Positions 37,924-49,727 of a stretch of 64,000 bases of DNA are shown one piece after another. Source of the stretch: Linepithema humile. Its lineage: Eukaryota > Arthropoda > Insecta > Hymenoptera > Formicidae. The DNA is taken from contig NC_090133.1 in NCBI RefSeq assembly GCF_040581485.1, positions 27,120,139 through 27,184,138 on the forward strand, written 5' to 3'. The notes under the pieces were generated by a model that saw nothing but the letters and a program-made list of their open reading frames with translations, searched no databases and was not told where the DNA came from. A program made the translations under genes and the position numbers. The stretch's first letter is position 1. Each line of letters begins with the position of its first letter.

Positions 37924-38731
37924 GAATAATTATGGAGAGAATATCGACAAGTGTGAACAAAAATCAAGAAAAAAGAAAATTATAAAATGCACGTAAATCT
38001 ATTTAGAATTGTTGGTCAATTTGCTTAATACCGAATATTCAATCGATCTGTCTTTGTTGAAATCTGTTTTGCGTATTATTCATATCTTGCTTGATAAAAA
38101 CGAATAGACGAAGAATTACGTTAAATTATCTGCCTCTCATACAAATTCCGTTTATTAGTATTAGTAAAAATGAGAAGAAAAGATAGGTAATAATTAAAAT
38201 GTTTACAAAACGGGAAAATAAATTGCTAAACAAAGTAAAGGTGTTTTTACTTTATATGAGACAATGTATCGAGACAAAGTGAACGAGAACGGTAAAATAC
38301 CCCTCGCTATAATATATATTTTAATAATCTTCCAATATTTTATAAATACAGACTTATATATAAACAATTAAAAAACGAAAAAAAAATTCAGTAAATTTTA
38401 TTACTTAATAAAAAACACGGCACGACATCAAAAACAAATAAATTTCAATACATTTTCTTTGTAAATCAGAACAGAAGTAATTAATTGTATTTTTATTTTA
38501 TATTATATTTGATATTCATACAGCTAAACTGCGTCAACAATGTTATGTTCTAATAAATCTAAAATTGTCATAAATTATAACTTTTTTTACGTTCAAAAAT
38601 AATGTTCAAAATGTTTGTGAATAATGTTACATATTTTCATATTGATAACAATTCGCATTTTCCTTAATTCCACCGTATTCGCAAATATTCTATGTGAAAT
38701 ATACAATACAGAACCGAAAAGAACGCATATA

Positions 38732-38843
38732 TACAAGGTATGCCAAAAAAGTGTAAAAACATTTTATTACCATAGTTTTTACAAGTTAAATGGATAGACA
38801 TTAACTTGTTAAATGTGTATACATTTCATTCAGACACAATGTA
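38732..38843. mobile_element. TIR element upstream of unit 8
   Basis: TACAAGGTATGCCAAAAAAG at the left and CATTCAGACACAATGTATA at the right form weakened inverted ends. The middle contains ACATTTTATTACCATAG and TTAACTTGTTAAATGTGTAT. Confidence 0.45.
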
Positions 38844-39032
38844 TATGTAGCATATATAATATATACACAAAAAGTGTCACCTGACACGAACGATATTCCT
38901 AAACCTAAATGCCAGTATGTGTTCAATACGCGATCAGACGATACGACGAACGCGAAACTGTTATAACGTATGATATGACAAAAAATTTCATACATAAAAA
39001 AACGTTATTTAATCATTTTGAAGTATATAAAA

Positions 39033-41048
39033 ATGAAAAACACGAAAATCAATATGTTCTTTATATTTAAATTGATGTTAATATTTTTATTAAATGAAAC
39101 GTACGCGTATATCACGCAAGACATCGAAAGAATATTGCTGCCGGCATGGAATCCGACAAGCGAACAGGAAGTACGTGTGTTTTACTGTACTACTTTATAC
39201 ATTGCTCAACCAAATATTATTACACAATTATCAAGTCATTTCTGTATTGTCATTTACAGATACCATTGACTCTGAAAGGTTTTGGAAAACAGATTCAGTT
39301 AAACCTACGAAGAAACGACCGAAATGTATCGTCCACGTTTAAAGTATGGAAACATGAAGCAAAAGACATCACAGAAAAGCTACCGCAATTAAATGCATCG
39401 GATCCTTGCTATTATCTTCATAAAGATCATATCAGCACTGCGATTATAAACTTCTGTCAGGAACATGGATGGGTCAGTATCATGTGAAACAGAAATAGAT
39501 TTAAATTTTAATCTTAATTTCTGTTTATTTTATATTTATGCGTGACACACATGAAACTTAATGTACATTTTTTAAGTAGGAAGGATTTGTTTTTCTGAAA
39601 GACGACACATTGGAAATTAGACCTTTGCGAGATAACTATGCGTCTTCCTTAACCAATGACCTTTGCGTTAAAAAAGAGATGAATATTTCATTTGGCAAAT
39701 CTCACCTAATTAAAAGATCTTTGCAATTATCAGCTGCAAGTTTTCATAATTCAGATAATTTTAAACTGAAGCGACGTCATGTACGAAATACCCCAAAAAA
39801 ATTAACTATAGAATTAGCTGTTTTCTTAGATGCAGCCGCATATCGTACCTTCATGCCTGTTCTGGACAATGATGAGAAAATGTTGAACATGTTGATATTA
39901 GCGTATGTGAATAATATCCAAGCTATGTATCATCATCCGAGTTTGGGTGTTTCTATCGACATTTCATTGGTACATTTGAATATTATGAGAGAACAACCGT
40001 CAGATTTGCCAGTTTTTGGCGGCGACGATAAGAAACTGCGCGTTTCGTTCTGCAAGTACGCGAAATCTCGCAATTTTCCGGACGACAATGATCCTAGTCA
40101 CTGGGACGTTGGTCTTTACCTAACCGGAATAAATATTTATTGGGCAGAGAAAAACAAATATGGCATCTTAGGAATATCCGGCATCAATAGCAGTTGCAGC
40201 TTAAATGAATCGTGCTTAATAGTAGAATTCGGTATTGAAAATGAGATATCTTCAGGTTTTTCATCGTCTCGCACTGCTGCTCATGAAATCGGTCATGTGT
40301 AAGTATGTATATAATAGTTGTACGTATATATTAAATATAAATAATATATTGCAAAAAAATTGATTGAATTGTTTAATTTACAAGTAAAAAATAAAGAAAC
40401 TTCATAAAGAGATTTGTTCCTTTACTTATTCAGTATGTTAATTTTTAATAAATTTTAATATAAAAATATTTGCAATAATCATTACTAAGTAATGCAAAAT
40501 TAATAATTTCTTTATCTTAAAGTTTAGGAATGAAACACGATTCCGATTATAGAAAACCATGTGATAGAAACAAATACATAATGTCGTCTATACGGCGAAG
40601 GGAAGGCCAGATATTATGGTCCAAGTGTAGTCGCCATATAGTTGAAGAACTCTGGAATAAAAAACCGTGCCTTCGAGATTATGCGAAAATTCCCATTGAC
40701 TCATATGACCATTCGCGTTATCATAATTTACCCGGAAGACAATGGACTGCCAAAGCACAATGCGAAATATTTCTTCACGACAAGGATGCAAACGTAGTCA
40801 CGTTGCTTAATATATGCAAATGCTTACAATGCAAAACGCCTCACAAAGATATATTTTACTTCACGGGACCGGCGTTGGAAGGTACGTTTTCTCTTCTCTG
40901 ATTGCTCAAATAGTTTACAACTTAATTAATCTCTTTTTTAGGAACTCAATGCGCACCCGAGAAGGAATGTCGCGGCGGAGAATGCGTGCCCATTATCGTA
41001 CCGCCATACATTCTTGAGTATTGTGAAGATGATAACTGGATAAAATAG
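39033..41048 (+). CDS. C-terminally truncated ADAMTS-like protease, unit 8
   Basis: Exons 39033-39170, 39260-39472, 39580-40298, 40523-40881 and 40942-41048 give 511 aa. Signal peptide, propeptide, catalytic domain (HEIGHVLGMKHD from 352; Met-turn YIMSS) and disintegrin-like region (ending ECRGGECV) are intact. Exon 5 then stops at TAG (41046-41048), where full-length copies have the second Trp of WSEW. The region beyond is still recognisable but carries further in-frame stops at 41334 and 41466, so TSP1 and Cys-rich domains are lost. It has an extra Cys in ICKCLQCK. Either a functional short protease or a pseudogene; the intact upstream exons favour the former. Confidence 0.8.
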
Positions 41049-41506
41049 ATAAAAAACACCTGTCGAAATTATTGCTTGGGGGAATCTAAAGACGTAAGAG
41101 TCAAACGACGTTCTTGCAGACATGGAAGACGCAGAACTGCAAATTGCAAAGAATCATACTACGATGTGGTTCTGTGCGATAACTCGATGCTTTGCTCTGA
41201 AAATCGCACGACAATCTCTAACTTTGCTACTGTGAAATGCATTAAACTTAAGAATCTTGCAAAATATACAAAATTCAGGATCAAATTAAGAGAAAAGCCA
41301 GGATTGCAGGTCGCTCATTATGTCGAAAAACCATAGCAGGCCTGTACTATATACTGCCTACAAAATGATTCTACTGTCAAAGCACTACGCTCAAATATGC
41401 TCAAATTTAATTTCGATCCGTACTTTCCAGATGGAAAGTGGTGTCATAATAAAGATGGTCTGAATTAGTACTGCCGACAACATTATTGTGTGCCGGAAAG
41501 CTCTTA
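41049..41506 (+). pseudogene. Untranslated remnant of the TSP1 and Cys-rich coding region, unit 8
   Basis: It continues the frame of exon 5 (KDVRVKRRSCRHGRRRTANC, then Cys-rich words) with nonsense codons at 41334 and 41466 before the ancestral end near 41506. It probably forms part of the 3' UTR now. Confidence 0.75.
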
Positions 41507-42296
41507 AAAATAGTTGCTGAGAGATTACCGACATGTGTGAAAGAAGATCTAGGAAAAACGGAATTACAAAATACCCATAAATCAGTTTAGAAATGTTGGT
41601 CAATTTGTTTGGTACCGAATACTCGATCGAATCAATATGTCCTTGTTAACATCAATATCATTCATACCTTGCTTAATAAAAACGAATGGTCGAAGAATTA
41701 TCTGCATCTAATGCAAATTCCGTTTATTAGCATTAGTAAAAATGACAAAAAAAGATAGGTGATAATTAAAATGTTTACAAAACGAAAAAATAAATTGTTA
41801 AACAAAGTAGAGGTGCTTTTACTTTATATGAGACAATGTGTCCAGACAAAGTGAACGAGAACGGTAAAATACCCCTCGCTATAATATATATTATAACAGT
41901 CTTCCAATATTTCATGAGTACTTATATAAAAACAATTAATAAACAAAAAAAATAAAGATAATTTTATTACTTAATAAAGAATAAGGCACGACGTCAGAAA
42001 CAAATAAATTTCAATACATTTTCTTTGTAAATTAGAACATAAAAAATTTATTGTATTTCCATTTTATATTATATTTGATATTCATTCAGCTAAACTGCGT
42101 CAGCAATGTTATGTTCTAATAATTCTAAAATTGTTATAAATAATAACTTTTTTTACGTTTAATAATAATGTTCAAAATGTTTGTGAATAATGTTACATAT
42201 CTTTCATATTGATAACAATTCGCATTTTCCTTAATTCCACCGTTATCGCAAATATTCTATGAAATATACAATACAGAATCAAAAAAAACGCATATA

Positions 42297-42410
42297 TACA
42301 AGGTAGGCCAAAAAAGTGTAAAAACATTTTATTACCATAGTTTTTACAAGTTAAATGGATAGACATTAACTTGTTAAATGTGTATACATTTCATTCAAAC
42401 ACGACGTATA
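42297..42410. mobile_element. TIR element upstream of unit 9
   Basis: Nearly the same as the copy before unit 8: TACAAGGTAGGCCAAAAAAG at the left, CATTCAAACACGACGTATA at the right. Confidence 0.45.
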
Positions 42411-42595
42411 TGTAGCATATGTAATATATACACAAAGTGTCACCGACACGAACGATATTCCTAAACCTAGTTGCCAGTATGTGTTCAATACGCGATCAGA
42501 CGATACGACAAACGCGAGACTGTTATAACGTATGTATATGACAAAAAATTGCATACATAAAAAGACGTTATTTAATCATTTTAAAGTATTTAAAA

Positions 42596-44615
42596 ATGAA
42601 AAACGCGAAAATCATTATGTTCTTTATATTTAAATTGATGTTAATATTTTTATTAAATGAAACGTACGCGTACATCACGCAAGACATCGAAAAAATATTG
42701 CTGCCGGCATGGAATCCGACAAGCCAACAGGAAGTACGTGTGTTTTGCTGTACTACTTTATTCATTGCTCAACCAAATATTATTACACAATTATCAAGTC
42801 ATTTCTGTATTGTCATTTACAGATACCATTAACTCTGAAAGTTTTTGGAAAACAGATTCAGTTAAATCTACGAAGAAACGACCGAAATGTATCGTCGACG
42901 TTTAAAGTATGGAAACATGAAGCAAAAGACATCACAGAAAAGCTACCGCAATTAAATGCATCGGATCCTTGCTATTATCTTCATAAAGATCATATCAGCA
43001 CTGCAATTATAAACTTCTGTCAGGAACATGGATGGGTCAGTATCATGTGAAACAGAAATAGATTTAAATTTTAATTTTAATTTCTGTTTATTTTATATTT
43101 ATGCGTGACACACATGAAACTTAATGTACATTTTTTAAGTAGGAAGGATTAATTTTTTTGAAAGACGGCACATTAAAAATTAGTCCGTTGCAAAATGACC
43201 ATGCGTTTTCGTCCTTAACCGACGATCTTTGCGTTAAAGAAAAAATTAACATTTCATTTGGCAAATCTCACCTAATTAAAAAATCTTTGCAATTATCTGC
43301 TGATGCAAGTTTTCATAAATCAAATAATTTTAAACTAAATCGACGTCATGTACGAAATACGCAAAAAAAATTAACTATAGAATTAGCTGTTTTCTTCGAC
43401 GAAGCCGCATATCGTATCTTCATGCCTGTTCTGGACAATGATGAGAAAATGTTGAACATGTTGATATTAGCGTATGTGAATAATATCCAAGCTATATATC
43501 ATCATCCAAGTTTGGGTGTTTCTATCGACATTTCATTGGTACATTTGGATATTATGAGAAAACAACCGTCAGATTTGCCAGTTTTTGGCGGCGACGATGA
43601 GAAACTGCGCGTTTCGTTCTGCAAGTACGCGAAAACTCGCAATCCTCTAGACGATAAAAATCTGCGTCACTGGGATATTGGTCTTTACCTAACCGGAATA
43701 AATATTTATTGGGCAGAGCAAAACAAATATGGCAGCCTAGGAATATCCGGCCGCAATAGCAGTTGCAGCTTAAGTGAATCGTGCTCAATAGTAGAATTCG
43801 GTATTGAAAATGAGATATCTTCAGGTTTTTCATCGTCTCGCACTGCTGCTCATGAAATCGGCCATGTGTAAGTATGTATATAATAGTTGTAAGTATATAT
43901 TAAATATAAATAATATATTTCATAAAAATTTATTGAATTGTTCAATTTACAAGCAAAAAGTAAAGAAACTTCTTAAACAGATTTGTTCCTTTACCTTCAG
44001 TATGTTAATTATTAATAAATTTTAATATAAAAATATTTGCAATAATCATTACTAAGTAATGCAAAATTAAAAATTTATTTATCTTAAAGTTTAGGAATGA
44101 AACACGATTCCGATTATAGAAAACCATGTGATAGAAACAAATACATAATGTCGTCTATACGGCGAAGGGAAGGCCAGATATTATGGTCCAAGTGTAGTCG
44201 CCATATAGTTGAAGAACTCTGGAATAAAAAACCGTGCCTTCGAGATTATGCGAAAATTCCCATTGACTCATATGACCATTCGCGTTATCATAATTTACCC
44301 GGAAGACAATGGACTGCCAAAGCACAATGCGAAATATTTCTTCACGACAAGGATGCAAACGTAGTCACGTTGCTTAATGTATGCAAATGCTTACAATGCA
44401 AAACGCCTCACAAAGATATATTTTACTTCACGGGACCGGCGTTAGAAGGTACGTTTTCTCTTCTCTGATTGCTCAAATAGTTTACAACTTAATTAATCTC
44501 TTTTTTAGGAACTCAATGCGCACCCGGGAAAGAATGTCGCGGCGGAAAATGCGTGCCCATTATCGTACCGCCATACATTCTTGAGTATTGTGAAGATGAT
44601 AACTGGATAGAATAA
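42596..44615 (+). CDS. C-terminally truncated ADAMTS-like protease, unit 9
   Basis: Exons 42596-42733, 42823-43035, 43143-43867, 44090-44448 and 44509-44615 give 513 aa. Catalytic motif HEIGHVLGMKHD begins at 354. The first part of exon 3 (EGLIFLKDGTLKISPLQND) groups with unit 11, while exons 1-2 match unit 8, so it is mosaic. The stop is TAA at 44613-44615, at the same codon as in unit 8 (WIE then stop). A second in-frame TGA follows at 44631 and a TAG at 45033. The exon-4 protein differs from unit 8 by a single residue, showing very recent exchange. Confidence 0.8.
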
Positions 44616-45074
44616 ATAAAAAACACCTGTTGAAATAATTGCTTGGAGGAATCTAAAGACGTAAAAGTCAAACGACGTTCTTGCAGACATGGAAGTCACA
44701 AAACTGCAAATTGCAAAGAATCATATTACGATGTGGTTCTGTGCGATAACTCGATGCTTTGCTCTGAAAATCGCACGACAATCTCTAATTTTGCTACTGT
44801 GAAATGCATTAAACTTAAGAATCTTGCAAAATATACAAAATTCAGGATCGAATTAAGAGAAAAGCCAGGATTGCAGGTCGCTCATTATGTTGAGGAACAA
44901 TGGCAGGCCTGTAGTATTTACTCCCCACAAAATGATTCTACTGTCAAAGCACTACGCTCAAATATGCTTAAATTTAATTTCGATCTGTACTTTCCAGATG
45001 GAAAGTGGTGTCATAATAAAGATGGTCAGAATTAGTACTGCCGACAACATTATTGTGTGCCGGAAAGCTCTTAA
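44616..45074 (+). pseudogene. Untranslated remnant of the TSP1 and Cys-rich coding region, unit 9
   Basis: Same-frame continuation with stops at 44631 (TGA) and 45033 (TAG). One Cys of the CSIYCP motif has become Ser (SIYSP), consistent with relaxed constraint. Confidence 0.75.
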
Positions 45075-45853
45075 AAATAGTTGCTAAGAGATTACCGACA
45101 TGTGTGAAAGAAAATCTAGAAAAAAGGGAATTACAAAATACCCATAAATCAGTTTAAAAATGTTGGTCAATTTGTTTGGTACCGAATACTCGATCGAATC
45201 AATATGTCCTTGTTAACATCAGTATCATTCATACCTTGCTTAATAAAAACGAATGGTCGAAGAATTATCTGCATCTAATGCAAATTCCGTTTATTAGCAT
45301 TAGTAAAAATAATAGGTGATAATTAAAATGTTTACAAAACGGGAAAATAAATTGTTAAACAAAGTAGAGGTGCTTTTACTTTATATGAGACAATGTGTCC
45401 AGACAAAGTGAACGAGAACGGTAAAATACCCCTCGCTATAATATATATTTTAATAGTCTTTCAATATTTCATGAGTACTTATATAGAAACAATTAATAAA
45501 CAAAAAAAATAAAGATAATTTTATTACTTAATAAAGAATACGGCACGTCGTCAGAAACGAATAAATTTCAATACATTTTCTTTGTAAATTAGAACATAAA
45601 TAATTTATTGTATTTCCATTTTATATTATATTTGATATTCATACAGCTAAACTGCGTCAGCAATGTTATGTTCTAGTAATTCTAAAATTGTTATAAATTA
45701 TAACTTTTTTTACGTTCAATAATAATGTTCAAAATGTTTGTGAATAATGTTACATATCTTTCATATTGATAACAATTCGCATTTTCTTTAATTCTACCGT
45801 TATCGCAAATATTCTATGTGAAATATACAATACAGAACCGAAAAAAACGCATA

Positions 45854-45976
45854 TACAGGGTGTGGCAATAAAGTGTAAATACATTTTATTACCATATGTT
45901 TTTACAAGTTAAATGGATAGACATTAAATTGTTAAATGTGTATATCAAATGTGTATTTCATTCAGACTCGACGTAT
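45854..45976. mobile_element. TIR element upstream of unit 10
   Basis: TACAGGGTGTGGCAATAAAG at the left, CATTCAGACTCGACGTATA at the right, with a short internal duplication of AAATGTGTAT. The left end keeps the CAGGGTGT seen before unit 1. Confidence 0.5.
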
Positions 45977-46162
45977 ATGTAGTATATGTAATATATACAC
46001 AAAGTGTCACCGACACGAACGATATTCCTAAACCTAGTTGCCAGTATGTGTTCAATACGCGATCAGACGATACGACAAACGCGAGACTGTTATAACGTAT
46101 GTATATGACAAAAAATTTCATACATAAAAAAACGTTATTTAATCATTTTAAAGTATTTAAAA

Positions 46163-48178
46163 ATGAAAAACGCGAAAATCAATATGTTCTTTATATTTAA
46201 ATTGATGTTAATATTTTTATTAAATGAAACGTACGCGTACATCACGCAAGACATCGAAAAAATATTGCTGCCGGCATGGAATCCGACAACCCAACAGGAA
46301 GTACGTGTATTTTGCTGTAGTACTTTATTCATTGCTCAACCAAATATTATTACACAATTATCAAGTCATTTCTGTATTGTCATTTACAGATACCATTGAC
46401 TCTGAAAGTTTTTGGAAAACAGATTCCGTTAAACCTACGAAGAAACGACCGAAATGTATCGTCGACGTTTAAAGTATGGAAACATGACGCAAAAGACATC
46501 ACAGAAAATTTACCGCAATTAAATGCATCGGAACCTTGCTATTATTTTCATGAAGATCATATCAGCACTGCAATTATAAACTTCTGTCAAGAACATGGAT
46601 GGGTCAGTATCATGTAAAACAGAAATAGATTTAAATTTTAATCTTAATTTCTGTTTATTTTATATTTATGCGTGACACACATGAAACTTAATGTACATTT
46701 TTTAAGTAGGAAGGATTTGTTTTTCTGAAAGACGACACATTGGAAATTAGACCTTTGCGAGATAACTATGCGTCTTCCTTAACCAATGACCTTTGCGTTA
46801 AAAAAGAGATGAATATTTCATTTGGCAAATCTCACCTAATTAAAAGATCTTTGCAATTATCAGCTGCAAGTTTTCATAATTCAGATAATTTTAAACTGAA
46901 GCGACGTCATGTACGAAATACCCTAAAAAAATTAACTATAGAATTAGCTGTTTTCTTAGATGCAGCCGCATATCGTACCTTCATGCCTGTTCTGGACAAT
47001 GATGAGAAAATGTTGAACATGTTAATATTAGCGTATGTGAATAATATCCAAGCTATGTATCATCATCCGAGTTTGGGTGTTTCTATCGACATTTCATTGG
47101 TACATTTGAATATTATGAGAGAACAACCGTCAGATTTGCCAGTTTTTGGCGGCGACGATGAGAAACTGCGCGATTCGTTCTGCAAGTACGCGAATACTCG
47201 CAATCCTCCGGACGACAATGATCCTAGTCACTGGGACGTTGGTCTTTACCTAACCGGAATAAATATTTATTGGGCAGAGAAAAACCAATATAACATCCTA
47301 GGAATATCCGGCATCAATAGCAGTTGCAGCTTAAATGAATCGTGCTCAATAGTAGAATTCGGTATTGAAAATGAGATATCTTCAGGTTTTTCATCGTCTT
47401 GCACTGCTGCTCATGAAATCGGTCATGTGTAAGTATGTATATAATAGTTGTACGTATTTATTAAATATAAATAATATATTGCAAAAAAATTGATTGAATT
47501 GTTTAATTTACAAGTAAAAAATAAAGAAACTTCTTAAAGAGATTTGTTCCTTTACTTATTCAGTATGTTAATTTTTAATAAATTTTAATATAAAAATATT
47601 TGCAATAATCATTACTAAATAATGCAAAATTAAAAATTTCTTTATCTTAAAGTTTAGGAATGGAACACGATTCCGATTATAGAAAACCATGTGATAGAAA
47701 CAAATACATAATGTCGTCTATACGGCGAACGGAAGGCCAGATATTATGGTCCAAGTGTAGTCGCCATATAGTTGAAAAACTCTGGAATAAAAAACCGTGC
47801 CTTCGAGATTATGCGAAAATTCCCATTGACTCATATGACCATTCGCGTTATCATAATTTACCCGGAAGACAATGGACTGCCAAAGCACAATGCGAAATAT
47901 TTCTTCACGACAAGGATGCAAACGTAGTCACGTTGCTTAATATATGCAAATGCTTACAATGCAAAACGCCTCACAAAGATATATTTTACTTCACGGGACC
48001 GGCGTTAGAAGGTACGTTTTCTCTTCTCTGATTGCTTAAATAGTTTACAACTTAATTAATCTCTTTTTTAGGAACTCAATGCGCACCCGGGAAGGAATGT
48101 CGCGGCGGAGAATGCGTGCCCATTATCGTACCGCCATACATTCTTGAGTATTGTGAAGATGATAACTGGATAGAATAA
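46163..48178 (+). CDS. C-terminally truncated ADAMTS-like protease, unit 10
   Basis: Exons 46163-46300, 46390-46602, 46710-47428, 47653-48011 and 48072-48178 give 511 aa. The first half of exon 3 is almost identical to unit 8 (RPLRDNYASSLTNDLC; SAASFHNSD), but exon 2 (ITENLPQLNASEPCY) matches unit 11. The zinc site is HEIGHVLGMEHD from 352. It stops at TAA (48176-48178) at the shared TSP1 Trp position. The disintegrin-like region, with its additional Cys, is kept. Confidence 0.8.
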
Positions 48179-48637
48179 ATAAAAAACACCTGTTGAAATA
48201 ATTGCTTGGAGGAATCTAAAGACGTAAGAGTCAAACGACGTTCTTGCAGACATGGGAGTCGCAGAACTGCAAATTGCAAAGAATTATATTACGATGTGGT
48301 TCTGTACGATAACTCGATGCTTTGCTTTGAAAATCGCACGACAATCTTTAATTTTGCTACTGTGAAATGCATTAAACTTAAGAATCTTGCAAAATATACA
48401 AAATTCAGGATCGAATTAAGAGAAAAGCCAGGATTGCAGGTCGCTCATTATGTTGAGGAACAATGGCAGGCCTGTAGTATTTACTGCCCACAAAATGATT
48501 TTACTGTCAAAGCACTACGCTCAAATATGCTCAAATTTAATTTCGATCTGTACTTTCCAGATGGAAAGTGGTGTCATAATAAAGATGGTCAGAATTAGTA
48601 CTGCCGACAACATTATTGTGTGCCGGAAAGCTCTTAA
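48179..48637 (+). pseudogene. Untranslated remnant of the TSP1 and Cys-rich coding region, unit 10
   Basis: A continuation very close to that of unit 9, with the same TGA shortly after the first stop and the TAG in AATTAGTACTGCC near 48596. Confidence 0.75.
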
Positions 48638-49418
48638 AAATAGTTGCTAAGAGATTACCGACATGTGTGAAAGAAAATCTAGAAAAAAGGGTATTACAAA
48701 ATACCCATAAATCAGTTTAAAAATGTTGGTCAATTTGTTTGGTACCGAATACTCGATCGAATCAATATGTCCTTGTTAACATCAGTATCATTCATACCTT
48801 GCTTAATAAAAACGAATGGTCGAAGAATTATCTGCATCTAATGCAAATTCCGTTTATTAGCATTAGTAAAAATGATAGGTGATAATTAAAATGTTTACAA
48901 AACGGGAAAATAAATTGTTAAACAAAGTAGAGGTGCTTTTACTTTATATGAGACAATGTGTCCAGACAAAGTGAACGAGAACGGTAAAATACCCCTCGCT
49001 ATAATATATATATTTTAATAGTCTTTCAATATTTCATGAGTACTTATATAGAAACAATTAATAAACAAAAAAAATAAAGATAATTTTATTACTTAATAAA
49101 GAATACGGCACGTCGTCAGAAACGAATAAATTTCAATACATTTTCTTTGTAAATTAGAACATAAATAATTTATTGTATTTCCATTTTATATTATATTTGA
49201 TATTCATACAGCTAAACTGCGTCAGCAATGTTATGTTCTAGTAATTCTAAAATTGTTATAAATTATAACTTTTTTTACGTTCAATAATAATGTTCAAAAT
49301 GTTTGTGAATAATGTTACATATCTTTCATATTGATAACAATTCGCATTTTCCTTAATTCCACCGTTATCGCAAATATTCTATGTGAAATATACAATACAG
49401 AACCGAAAAAAACGCATA

Positions 49419-49540
49419 TACAGGGTGTGCCAATAAAGTGTAAATACATTTTTTTACCATATGTTTTTACAAGTTAAATGGATAGATATTAAATTGTTAA
49501 ATGTGTATATCAAATGTGTATTTCATTCAGACACGACGTA
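49419..49540. mobile_element. TIR element upstream of unit 11
   Basis: TACAGGGTGTGCCAATAAAG at the left, CATTCAGACACGACGTATA at the right; closest to the unit-10 copy. Confidence 0.5.
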
Positions 49541-49727
49541 TATGTAGTATATGTAATATATACACAAAGTGTCACCGACACGAACGATATTTCTAAACCT
49601 AGTTGCCAGTATGTGTTCAATACGCGATCAGACGATACGACAAACGCGAGACTGTTATAACGTATGTATATGACAAAAAATCTCATACATAAAAAGACGT
49701 TATTTAATCATTTTAAAGTATTTAAAA

